The notes: generated by a model not told the origin, from the sequence alone. 13,086 nucleotides of DNA from UMGS1279 sp045577695 (GCA_045577695.1 JAZNIW010000012.1:1-13086); one strand, 5' to 3'. Numbered from the stretch's first letter, positions 5,959 through 11,674 are shown. Made by a program: numbers and translations.

Positions 5959-6393
5959 CTATTTCTTTACAGCAACACTTAAAACCGTTCCGTTTACTGC
6001 CATAATCTCAACCGGAACGCCTTGCGAGATCTCTTCATCCGCTACAGCGCGCCAATAAACATCGCCCACTAAAACTTTCCCATCAATGGAGTTGATGTCG
6101 GTTTTTGCAATCGCGGTCTTTCCAACAAGAAGATCGTTTGCTTCGCCGAGTTTTGTTGCCTTGTTTGGTTTGTAAAACTTTTTACATAAAAGAAAGCAAA
6201 CGGCCGATAGCACTAAAAACACAACGATTTGTAATGCAAAACTGTCGGAAAAAACCGATACTAGTGAAGCAATAACCGCTCCCGGAACAAACCAAATAGA
6301 CACCAAAGCCGTGGTTAAGGTTTCTAAAATAAGAAACGCTACTGCCGTCACCAACCAAAAAACCCACAGATTATGACTAAAATATTCTATCAT
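5959..6393 (-). CDS. NfeD-like membrane protein with OB-fold domain
   Basis: The product is 144 residues from the preferred start. The N-terminal half has three hydrophobic segments (about residues 8-28, 30-48 and 52-72), with the family's LETLTTALVSIWFVPGAVIA stretch. After a basic linker (CKKFYKPNKATK) the C-terminal half (about 85-144) is an OB-fold-like beta domain: VGKTAIAKTDINSIDGKVLVGD, then WRAVADEEI and VPVEIMAVNGTVLSV. Short NfeD proteins bind and assist SPFH/flotillin partners in the membrane, and the SPFH gene follows 14 bp later. The frame can be extended two codons to a GTG at 6399, but AAAGGCGGG (6401-6409) is correctly spaced for ATG 6393 and too close for the GTG. Confidence 0.92.
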   Translation of the reverse strand: MIEYFSHNLWVFWLVTAVAFLILETLTTALVSIWFVPGAVIASLVSVFSDSFALQIVVFLVLSAVCFLLCKKFYKPNKATKLGEANDLLVGKTAIAKTDINSIDGKVLVGDVYWRAVADEEISQGVPVEIMAVNGTVLSVAVKK

Positions 6394-6486
6394 CCGCACA
6401 CCCGCCTTTCTCCGGTAAAGAAAACACCTTTCGCCCTTTTACATTACAATAAAATCCTTATAAAAGAGCGGGTTTTCCTTTATTAT

Positions 6487-6515
6487 AAGATACCACAGCC
6501 AACCTCTTTTTTCAA
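6487..6515 (-). promoter_or_regulatory. Candidate promoter of the NfeD-SPFH operon
   Basis: On the minus strand TTGAAA (6510-6515), a 17-base spacer and TATCTT (6487-6492) preceded by TGG form a reasonable extended -10 promoter. A TATAAT five bases further downstream (6482-6487) overlaps it but lacks a matching -35. The leader would be about 85 bases long. Confidence 0.5.
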
Positions 6516-6691
6516 TATATATTTTAAATTATATGGTGGTTCAAGTTATAAAAATGTCACATTCTCTTATTTATGTAGATTTCGATTGTTGCTTTTATTG
6601 CTTTTTGAGCCAACAAGCAACCGTATTAAAACGCAAGGATATTTCCTCTCACAAGAAATTACCCTCTTTTATTCTGCTTATCTTTTTTATT
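6516..6691. other. A/T-rich intergenic stretch without a supported gene
   Basis: Including the leader, 6394-6691 carries no gene I can support. It is very A/T-rich, with only weak hairpins. One pairs GTTGCTT with AAGCAAC on the minus strand, and another pairs ATTTC with GAAAT in the run after the 6692 stop codon. No U-tract terminator for the 6692-7744 gene is evident. Plus-strand open frames here have low-complexity translations. Confidence 0.6.
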
Positions 6692-7744
6692 TTAAGGTTC
6701 TGCAATGGGATAGTTATCGTAATAATTATTACCGTCTGTAATTTCAGCAACGGCGGCATTGTACCAATCCACATCGGAAACACCGGACGCCTCATCCCAG
6801 TTTGACAGTACAAACTCTTTGAACGTCAGAGTTTCGGTGCCGACAAGATCCACCGAACAGGCAATGACTTTGTCATCTTCTACGCTACCATTCTCATAAG
6901 CCTTCCACTCGGGCATCACAGTAAAAGGTGTTCCGAATACATATAGGTCAAACTCACGCTCGTTCTTCTGAACGTTTGTACCGATTCTCATTTCCTTGTT
7001 GTCTTGCGTATGAGCACCATTCTGCTCCGGAAAATAAATCCGATAAGAACCCATGCCTTGCGGTACGTCAAAAGCAACGTCGGATGCCTTATACTTCTCT
7101 GTATCCACACCGCTAATCTTAAAGGTGTACTTGGTTACGGTCAGCTCGGGAGAATAGAAATCATCCTGCGCAAAGGTGTCTGAACCATCCTCGTCCTGAG
7201 TTTTCTTATATCCGCTGCCAAGGAACTCTCTCGCTCCCATCCAACCATAGATCTCATCGTGTCCGGTCCAGTCCCGGTCTTTTACATCCTCGGTAATCCA
7301 AAACTCCAAGGAGGTATTTTCAGGCATCTCACCCACAGATGGAGTCACTGTTACGTTTGATGGACCGTCAACACCCCCGACATCGGATACGCTATAATTA
7401 CCTGTTTCAATCAAAACATCAAAAGCCTTCTGCGGGATGTCATCCTTCGTTCCGGAACCGATCTTCATCACGAATATGGTTCTCGCTTGCTCCGGATAGC
7501 TTTCTGCAAACGCGCTGGCATGAACAACGAGAAGCTTATCACCGGTTTGGAAGTCTTTATCTTCACCTGCGCTGATACGCACAGGACGTTCATCGTACAC
7601 CATATATAAGCCACCGTTTTCGGTTACAATGCATCGGGCAACCGTTATCTGATTGCCGCTCAGAAAGAGCGCGGTCAATCCAAGCAAGGCAAGAGCCAAA
7701 ACAGCAGCGATGATGATCACAGCAATCTTTACGCCTTTCTTCAT
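6692..7744 (-). CDS. Membrane-anchored extracytoplasmic protein of unknown function
   Basis: The product is 350 residues. A basic start and hydrophobic stretch at about residues 4-29 (KIAVIIIAAVLALALLGLTA) form a signal anchor without a lipobox Cys. The rest is soluble and should lie outside the membrane. It is rich in Asp, Tyr and aromatic residues with beta-like segments. A distinctive block is EIYGWMGAREFLGSGYKK at about 163-180; from memory, unchecked, similar blocks occur in unannotated Clostridia exported proteins. GGAGG lies about ten bases before ATG 7744. The gene has its own promoter and a structured leader (7776-7881) with a terminator just before the ribosome binding site, the same arrangement as the ECF sigma gene at 10435. 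This suggests common control with the sigma/anti-sigma/serpin operon located immediately upstream. Its biochemical role is unknown. Confidence 0.85.
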   Translation of the reverse strand: MKKGVKIAVIIIAAVLALALLGLTALFLSGNQITVARCIVTENGGLYMVYDERPVRISAGEDKDFQTGDKLLVVHASAFAESYPEQARTIFVMKIGSGTKDDIPQKAFDVLIETGNYSVSDVGGVDGPSNVTVTPSVGEMPENTSLEFWITEDVKDRDWTGHDEIYGWMGAREFLGSGYKKTQDEDGSDTFAQDDFYSPELTVTKYTFKISGVDTEKYKASDVAFDVPQGMGSYRIYFPEQNGAHTQDNKEMRIGTNVQKNEREFDLYVFGTPFTVMPEWKAYENGSVEDDKVIACSVDLVGTETLTFKEFVLSNWDEASGVSDVDWYNAAVAEITDGNNYYDNYPIAEP

Positions 7745-7764
7745 AAACGCTGTTACCTCCTATC

Positions 7765-7812
7765 AAAAAAGCAAAATACGCCCATAACTTCTATAAAAAG
7801 CTATGGGCGTAT
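7765..7812 (-). terminator. Leader terminator (attenuator) before the 6692-7744 gene
   Basis: In minus direction a 15-bp stem (7798-7812 with 7776-7790, one G-U pair) with a 7-base loop is followed by TTTTGC and six Ts, then the GGAGG of the gene. Its 3' arm contains AAGTTATGGGC, identical in the leader of the sigma gene. It lies between promoter and start codon, so it must be read through for expression. It could also end transcripts from the serpin gene upstream, which has no terminator of its own. Confidence 0.88.
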
Positions 7813-7881
7813 CAATATAATCCTCAATATTATTCTCGGATGGGTCGACATCCCATAACCCCACCGGGAAATCAAATTTAC
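7776..7881 (-). ncRNA. Structured leader RNA, copy 1 (candidate riboregulator)
   Basis: The core (7832-7872) folds as ATTTCCCGG/CCGAGAAT with one C-A mismatch, a bulged base, TGGG/CCCA, and a 15-base loop starting GTTATGGG. The loop octamer (7852-7859) repeats the 3' arm of the terminator and can pair with its 5' arm CCCATAGC (7800-7807). An outer ATTCTCG at 7881-7887 is also complementary to CGAGAAT at 7832-7838, though most of it overlaps the region just before the expected start. The promoter places the transcript start close to 7881. Copy 2 lies before the ECF sigma gene. I do not recognise a known riboswitch class. Confidence 0.75.
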
Positions 7882-7887
7882 GAGAAT

Positions 7888-7916
7888 ATTATAGCAAAAA
7901 TCCTCGCATGATTCAA
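7888..7916 (-). promoter_or_regulatory. Promoter of leader copy 1
   Basis: On the minus strand TTGAAT (7911-7916), a 17-base spacer and TATAAT (7888-7893) preceded by TGC. It starts ten bases after the serpin stop codon, so the downstream gene can be expressed separately from the serpin operon. Confidence 0.85.
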
Positions 7917-7926
7917 CGGAAAATTG

Positions 7927-9180
7927 TTAATTTACATCCATCATCGTGCCGATAAAGAACGGGATATTGTTCTCGCAATCGATCAGCATATACACAAACG
8001 GTCTGTCGAGATATACTTCTTTAGGTTCCTGTGGCTCTGCGGCTGCGCGATCTGCCATTTCCACGACAGTAGCCGCACCGGCTTTGGTGCCCTTTTCGCC
8101 AACAGAAATAAATGTCTTATGAAGTACACGGGAGATATAGATATTGCCGGCTGTTGAAGTTCCAAGACCTTCGAAATCTGCATTATACATATCAAGTGCC
8201 TCGGTCATCCCCATACCCCTGAGAATCTCCGCCATCTCAACAGTATGCTCCGTTTCAAACTTCGGCATAGATGTATGCACCGTTCCGTACTGCGGGTTTG
8301 ACAACAATGCGTTCAATGATTCACCGTTAAGAGACGCTATATACTCGGATACGCTTACTCCCTCGTTGGGAAGCATTGCGACAAAGGCGTATTTTCCACC
8401 CTTATAATACTTCTTAAAACCGATGGCATTTTCGTCCTCAAGATAGGTGCCTTCAGTGCCGTACATAAACTCAACGTCCTGTTTGGTTCCGTCTTCCTTG
8501 GTAAACTTTCCGTCTCTGACTTGCTGTTTTTCGTAGATCTCCATCCACTCAGCTTCAAAAGCCAAGGCATTCACCAAATACATAATTGCTTCGTCAGGAA
8601 TCTTATCCAAGATCTCCGGGATCATTTCATCAGTATTCTGCTTCACCCAGTTGTTGATGTCCTTTAGCGTCTGCTTGTCAAACGGTGCCTTATAGATATC
8701 TGCGCCGTAATAATCGGCATTGGTCTGCAGGAAATCCTGATTCACGGTGAAACGTTCATCCTCGGTAAACCATATAGAGTTTGCAAGGCTTAGCTTGTAC
8801 TTCTCGCCCTGGGGGAGATTCTGCATATAGCTGTAAAGATACAGGTTCAGTTCCTCGGTAGTCATTCCGAGAACTTCTTCCATCTGTGCCAGAGTTTCTT
8901 CCTCTGCACCGTTAGCTGTCATAGCCAATGCACAGAGCACCGACAAGGGAGAAATCAGCGTGTTCTTGCCGCTTACTTCGCTTGCCTTGAACAAACGGAT
9001 TGCAAAATCGGTAACATCTGCATTTTGCGAACTGAGATCATCCAAAGCATCCACGTTATTGGGCGTGATGCCTTCCATCAGATCCTTTGCCTGAACCTTC
9101 ATCGTGCAGCCGGTCAAGTTGACCGCCATAGCACATACGAGAAGCAGGCTGATTATCACTAAACTGATTCGTGTTTTCAT
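7927..9180 (-). CDS. Serpin (serine protease inhibitor) lipoprotein
   Basis: The product is 417 residues from the preferred start. A lipoprotein signal (hydrophobic residues 5-21, lipobox LTGC with Cys25) anchors it outside the cell. The serpin fold follows, with LISPLSVLCALAMTANGA near the N-terminus and the C-terminal DRPFVYMLID and PFFIGTMMDVN signatures. The reactive-centre hinge EKGTKAGAAT (about 362-371) has the small residues needed for loop insertion, so an inhibitory serpin is expected. With antitrypsin spacing P1 would be Arg378, followed by an unusually long P' side. Gut bacterial serpins (Bifidobacterium serpin, siropins) inhibit host or bacterial serine proteases; the target here is not known. 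TTG 9198 and ATG 9186 are possible upstream starts, but GGAGG is best spaced for ATG 9180. It is the third gene of an operon with an ECF sigma factor and a membrane protein. Confidence 0.95.
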   Translation of the reverse strand: MKTRISLVIISLLLVCAMAVNLTGCTMKVQAKDLMEGITPNNVDALDDLSSQNADVTDFAIRLFKASEVSGKNTLISPLSVLCALAMTANGAEEETLAQMEEVLGMTTEELNLYLYSYMQNLPQGEKYKLSLANSIWFTEDERFTVNQDFLQTNADYYGADIYKAPFDKQTLKDINNWVKQNTDEMIPEILDKIPDEAIMYLVNALAFEAEWMEIYEKQQVRDGKFTKEDGTKQDVEFMYGTEGTYLEDENAIGFKKYYKGGKYAFVAMLPNEGVSVSEYIASLNGESLNALLSNPQYGTVHTSMPKFETEHTVEMAEILRGMGMTEALDMYNADFEGLGTSTAGNIYISRVLHKTFISVGEKGTKAGAATVVEMADRAAAEPQEPKEVYLDRPFVYMLIDCENNIPFFIGTMMDVN

Positions 9181-9194
9181 CTTCATTCCTCCTC

Positions 9195-9887
9195 TCAATC
9201 GTAGAAGAATTCATATTCGGGTAGAGCCTTCCATTCCTCGGTTGCGGTCAGAATATCTCGAATGCCTTTGCAGGTGTCAAGGAATTTCTGTCCCTTGGGA
9301 TCATCGGATTCGTAGGTTAAAGCGATATCCTCAGCACGAACGGTCTTCACCTTATCACCGTCCCGAAGAGTAAGAATCAATGTCATGGATGGATCGGAAG
9401 AAAGTTCTCCGCCGTGAGGATCGTATTCATCCGGATAGGTCTCAATATCCAACTCCCAAAGAAGCTCCCAAATCGCAAACAACTGCTGTCCATCGAGCTG
9501 GAGCGTTGTAATATAGTCTTCGGGATTCGTGGCAACCGTAGTTTTTACAAGCTTACCGGTAGCACTGTCATAGGAACTGATTCCGTAAGTGTTCCAGGTA
9601 AGAGAAAAAGATAGGTTATCCGGCACGTCGGTATTCACCGCACCATCCATATCACCGTTTCCGTCCTGCATATTATTGCCCGGATCTCCGGAATGGTTTC
9701 CGGCTTTCGGCGCACTATCCACACCAACCGGCAACATACCCGGAATCATGGCAACAGAGAATATGGTGATAATCAGGCAAAGCGGAATACACATTGCCAA
9801 AACACGATTACGGTTTCTCTTACGCTCTTTTATTCTGTTTTCACTGCGACGGAATACTTCCGCCGTACAATCGTTAATTTCTCTCAT
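9195..9887 (-). CDS. Single-pass membrane protein, probable anti-sigma factor
   Basis: The product is 230 residues. A short, strongly basic cytoplasmic N-terminus (MREINDCTAEVFRRSENRIK, then ERKRNRNR) precedes one membrane segment at about 29-52. A Gly/Asp/Asn-rich linker (about 60-88) leads to an extracytoplasmic domain (about 90-230) of unrecognised fold with NLSFSLTWNTYGISSYDS and many acidic residues. The start codon overlaps the sigma factor stop as ATGA, so the two are translationally coupled. This position and topology are typical of anti-sigma factors that hold an ECF sigma at the membrane. No zinc-binding HxxxCxxC motif is present, so it is not of the ZAS type, and the cytoplasmic part is short. 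The anti-sigma role is therefore inference. The serpin gene begins 14 bp after its stop. Confidence 0.85.
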   Translation of the reverse strand: MREINDCTAEVFRRSENRIKERKRNRNRVLAMCIPLCLIITIFSVAMIPGMLPVGVDSAPKAGNHSGDPGNNMQDGNGDMDGAVNTDVPDNLSFSLTWNTYGISSYDSATGKLVKTTVATNPEDYITTLQLDGQQLFAIWELLWELDIETYPDEYDPHGGELSSDPSMTLILTLRDGDKVKTVRAEDIALTYESDDPKGQKFLDTCKGIRDILTATEEWKALPEYEFFYD

Positions 9888-10435
9888 AATAACAGCTCAC
9901 CATCCTCTCCCAGAATGATGCGAAGTTCCTTTTTAGCACGATACAAAAGATTATCCACCTGTTTGCGGTTTTTCTTCATAACCCTTGCGGCTTCCTCATA
10001 TGTCATTTCTTCAAAATATATGAGGTGTACCACGACACGCATATCCTCCGGCAACTTTGCAATAGCGGCATTAACAACCCGCTTGTGCTCGTCCGCAAGG
10101 ACCATTTCTTCAAGAGTTTGGCTATCATCGGAAAGATTCTGCGCTTCGGTAAGTTCCTCAAAGTCAATGACCTTGCGGTGCTTGATGTAATCGAGAGCGC
10201 GGGATCTTCCAACCATATACAGATAGGTTTTCAGCGTCACCTTGAAGTTATACCGATGCTTATGTACGACCAGATCCGAAAAGGTATCAATCGCAATATC
10301 TTCGGCTGCGTGGGTATCATGCACGTAACGGTCGATGAAGAAGACAAGTCCGCGAAACAAGTCATTCATTATCTCGTTAAAGGCACTCTCATCACCATCA
10401 AGGAAACGGCGGTAGCTACTTGCGCCGTTATCCAT
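9884..10435 (-). CDS. ECF-type RNA polymerase sigma factor
   Basis: The product is 183 residues from ATG 10435. Region 2 spans about 12-80: FNEIMNDLFRGLVFFIDRYV, AAEDIAIDTF (the DAEDIxQ-type region 2.2) and TLKTYLYMVGRSRALDYIKH for region 2.4. Region 4 spans about 110-175: LPEDMRVVVHLIYFEEMTYEEAA with RKQVDNLLYRAKKELR as the helix-turn-helix. No region 3 or extra domain is present, as in ECF factors. The frame extends to a GTG at 10477, but TATAGGAGG is correctly placed for ATG 10435. It is the first gene of the sigma/membrane protein/serpin operon, preceded by leader RNA copy 2 with its terminator and by a GGAAC...CGTATAAT sequence that could be an autoregulated ECF promoter. Confidence 0.95.
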   Translation of the reverse strand: MDNGASSYRRFLDGDESAFNEIMNDLFRGLVFFIDRYVHDTHAAEDIAIDTFSDLVVHKHRYNFKVTLKTYLYMVGRSRALDYIKHRKVIDFEELTEAQNLSDDSQTLEEMVLADEHKRVVNAAIAKLPEDMRVVVHLIYFEEMTYEEAARVMKKNRKQVDNLLYRAKKELRIILGEDGELLL

Positions 10436-10479
10436 AGATTTTCCTCCTATACTCGGGGTCACGTCTGGCCCCTTCACTT

Positions 10480-10507
10480 ATTATACGACTGAGCGAGCTG
10501 CAGTTCC
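10480..10507 (-). promoter_or_regulatory. Candidate ECF-type (autoregulated) promoter
   Basis: On the minus strand GGAAC (10503-10507), 15 bases and CGTATAAT (10480-10487). GGAAC and CGT are the elements many ECF sigma factors recognise, at close to the usual spacing. There is no sigma-A -35 for this TATAAT. It lies after the leader terminator, so transcription from it would bypass the attenuator. It is inference from the sequence pattern only. Confidence 0.5.
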
Positions 10508-10509
10508 TT

Positions 10510-10555
10510 ATAAGAAAGCGCAAAAGCCCATAACTTTTTGCAAGTTACAGGCTTT
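10510..10555 (-). terminator. Leader terminator (attenuator) before the ECF sigma gene
   Basis: In minus direction a 14-bp stem (10542-10555 with 10523-10536, two G-U pairs) has a 5-base loop and a broken U-tract, TTTTGCGCTTTC. The 3' arm includes AAGTTATGGGC, as in copy 1. The tail is weaker than in copy 1, so termination may be partial. It may also end transcripts from the SLOG-like gene upstream, which has no other terminator. Confidence 0.75.
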
Positions 10556-10623
10556 AAATCTCGTCCGTATTCAATTCTCGGGTGAACTGATGCAACCTAT
10601 AACCTCACCGGGAAATACTTTGT
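10523..10623 (-). ncRNA. Structured leader RNA, copy 2 (candidate riboregulator)
   Basis: The core (10574-10616) folds like copy 1: ATTTCCCGG/CCGAGAAT, a bulged base, TGAG/TTCA, and a 17-base loop starting GTTATAGG. The inner stem differs from copy 1 (TGGG/CCCA) yet still pairs. The loop octamer (10596-10603) can pair with CCTGTAAC (10544-10551) in the terminator's 5' arm, again with base changes that keep pairing. The first 21 bases of the core differ from copy 1 at only two positions. The start is expected near 10623. Confidence 0.75.
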
Positions 10624-10629
10624 AAAAGT

Positions 10630-10638
10630 ATTATACCA
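10630..10638 (-). promoter_or_regulatory. Extended -10 promoter of leader copy 2
   Basis: On the minus strand TGGTATAAT (10630-10638) lies 13 bases before the conserved core, compared with 15 in copy 1. No good -35 hexamer is found 16-18 bases upstream, so it relies on the extended -10. It begins about 27 bases after the stop of the SLOG-like gene. Confidence 0.65.
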
Positions 10639-10664
10639 TATATTTGTGACTTTTTCTACATCTT

Positions 10665-11123
10665 TTACATATTTGCAAGATTGATTACTGTTTCGCCTTG
10701 TTTCATAGCGTATTCCACCGTCTGCCAAGCGCCTCCTTTTTCGTGCTCAATGTAGCAGACAATCAAATCTGCTCGGTCAACCATTTCACGGTTACGAATT
10801 TGGATGGCTGATTTTGGATGCGCTACCGAAGCGGCGTGAGAGATCTCAACATCGGTATAATAGTAATTTTCGTTATTAAGATACTCAGCTGTGGGGTATG
10901 GCAGCACCAACACCAGAGCACTGTTATCGTCCCTATGATTTTTTCGTACACGAAGCACCGAAGAAGAAACGCATTGATCGAAGTCACCGTTTCTACCAAC
11001 CAAAAAATCCACGTACTCATTTTCATCAATAAGTTTTCGAATCTGGTCTTCCAGAAAATCCTCTACCTTTATAATGTTGTCCACATATCGGTGACCAAAA
11101 AACGCCACAGAATAAATCCTCAT
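10665..11123 (-). CDS. SLOG-like (YpsA/DUF1273-type) Rossmannoid protein
   Basis: The product is 152 residues. It opens with a beta strand and FFGHRY (8-13), has FLVGRNGDFD (40-49) with the Gly-rich turn, then LVLVLPYP (70-77), and ends with IQIRNREMVDRADLIVCYIEHEKGG (split here at residue 127) and AMKQGETVINL. This order of R-N-x-x-M-V-D-x-x-D and a GG-x-x-T/Q helix is typical of SLOG/YpsA Rossmannoid proteins, thought to bind nucleotide-derived ligands or nucleoside substrates. The precise function is unknown. There is no membrane segment. AAGGAG is well placed before ATG 11123. Its leader contains an intrinsic terminator, and its promoter is divergent from that of an XRE regulator, a likely controller. 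Confidence 0.82.
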   Translation of the reverse strand: MRIYSVAFFGHRYVDNIIKVEDFLEDQIRKLIDENEYVDFLVGRNGDFDQCVSSSVLRVRKNHRDDNSALVLVLPYPTAEYLNNENYYYTDVEISHAASVAHPKSAIQIRNREMVDRADLIVCYIEHEKGGAWQTVEYAMKQGETVINLANM

Positions 11124-11138
11124 ATCTCGCTCCTTACT

Positions 11139-11172
11139 AAAATGCCCACCGAACCGTTTGTGTCCGGTGGGC
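11139..11172 (-). terminator. Intrinsic terminator within the leader of the SLOG-like gene
   Basis: In minus direction GCCCACCG and CGGTGGGC (11165-11172 with 11144-11151) enclose a 13-base loop and are followed by ATTTT, only a few bases before the AAGGAG site of the gene. It either attenuates the gene or ends a short RNA begun at the upstream promoter. No alternative partner for its arms is evident in the leader. Confidence 0.8.
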
Positions 11173-11252
11173 TATTCCAATAACTCAGCTATCTCATCAT
11201 GCGTGTGTATAGCGGTCATTCGGGGAACGATTATAGGTTTATTTCCGATATT
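11173..11252 (-). ncRNA. Leader or small RNA before the SLOG-like gene
   Basis: A strong promoter (-10 at 11259) and a terminator (11139-11172) delimit an RNA of roughly 110 bases with the gene's start just beyond. Bases 11229-11239 (minus AACCTATAATC) can pair with the loop of leader copy 2 (minus GGTTATAGGTT) over 11 bases with one G-U. No conserved family is recognised. Whether it is a separate RNA or only a 5' UTR is not known. Confidence 0.4.
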
Positions 11253-11258
11253 TTTTGT

Positions 11259-11287
11259 ATTATATCATGCATAAACCAATATTGCAA
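11259..11287 (-). promoter_or_regulatory. Sigma-A promoter of the SLOG-like gene
   Basis: On the minus strand TTGCAA (11282-11287), a 17-base spacer and TATAAT (11259-11264) preceded by TGA. It is divergent from the promoter of the XRE gene at 11360. Confidence 0.87.
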
Positions 11288-11319
11288 CAACTTTACCGCC
11301 TTACAACCAATAATATTGC
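11274..11319. promoter_or_regulatory. Candidate operator pair between divergent promoters
   Basis: AACCAATATTGC (11274-11285) and AACCAATAATATTGC (11305-11319) are two copies of a CAAT...ATTG inverted repeat, the second with three extra bases. The first overlaps the -35 of the minus promoter and the second the -35 of the plus promoter. This suits binding by the XRE protein encoded at 11360; that is inference. Confidence 0.5.
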
Positions 11320-11343
11320 CGCCTGTATGGGTTAAAATATAAT
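11316..11343 (+). promoter_or_regulatory. Sigma-A promoter of the XRE regulator
   Basis: TTGCCG (11316-11321), a 16-base spacer and TATAAT (11338-11343), with the ATG at 11360. The start would be near 11350, giving a very short leader that begins close to the ribosome binding site. Confidence 0.7.
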
Positions 11344-11359
11344 AAAGGGTGGTGAGATT

Positions 11360-11671
11360 ATGGACGAAAAAGATTTTGCTTTGCGATTAGCACAACTGCG
11401 TGAAAAGAAGAATGTATCCGCACGAGAAATGAGTTTGGCTATTGGTCAGAATCCCGGCTACATCAATAACATTGAGTCGGGAAAGTCATTGCCCTCCTTG
11501 ATGGGTATTTTCTATATATGTGATTATTTAGGTATTTCTGTAGGCGAGTTCTTTGATCTCGAAGCCAAGAACCCCACCAAATTGGATGCAATCATCAAGG
11601 ATTTGAAAAAACTTGATGACCAACAGTTAGATAACATTGCAAATTTGATAAAAGGTTTAATTAAGAAATAA
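11360..11671 (+). CDS. Small XRE-family DNA-binding regulator
   Basis: The product is 103 residues. A helix-turn-helix covers about residues 6-62: FALRLAQLREKKNVSAREMS, the recognition-helix region QNPGYINNIESGKSLPS, and the usual continuation IFYICDYLGISVGEFFD. A short helical tail (about 70-103, KLDAIIKDLKKLDDQQLDNI) may serve dimerisation. This is the size of stand-alone XRE repressors. GGTGGTGAG precedes the ATG by a few bases. It is the only complete plus-strand gene in the right half, divergent from the SLOG-like gene, and it is closed by a strong terminator shared with the convergent transglutaminase-like gene. It likely controls itself and the SLOG-like gene through the CAAT...ATTG repeats. 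No toxin partner is seen. Confidence 0.93.
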   Translation: MDEKDFALRLAQLREKKNVSAREMSLAIGQNPGYINNIESGKSLPSLMGIFYICDYLGISVGEFFDLEAKNPTKLDAIIKDLKKLDDQQLDNIANLIKGLIKK

Positions 11672-11674
11672 ACT

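Noticed and set aside
6373..6805. Plus-strand open frames in the A/T-rich gap
   Set aside because: Low-complexity translations, no ribosome binding site at suitable spacing, and overlap with genes on the other strand.
7832..7872. ZTP or other known riboswitch because of CCACCGGG and GGGTCG on the plus strand
   Set aside because: The resemblance is short, on the strand without a downstream gene, and the second copy lacks GGGTCG. The minus-strand fold explains both copies better.
10818..11183. Plus-strand 121-codon frame opposite the SLOG-like gene
   Set aside because: It is antisense to a gene with a recognisable fold and covers its leader terminator, with no promoter or ribosome binding site.
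11124..11252. Third copy of the duplicated leader before the SLOG-like gene
   Set aside because: It lacks the bulged hairpin and the loop/terminator match; only a short complementary segment is related, and it is reported separately.
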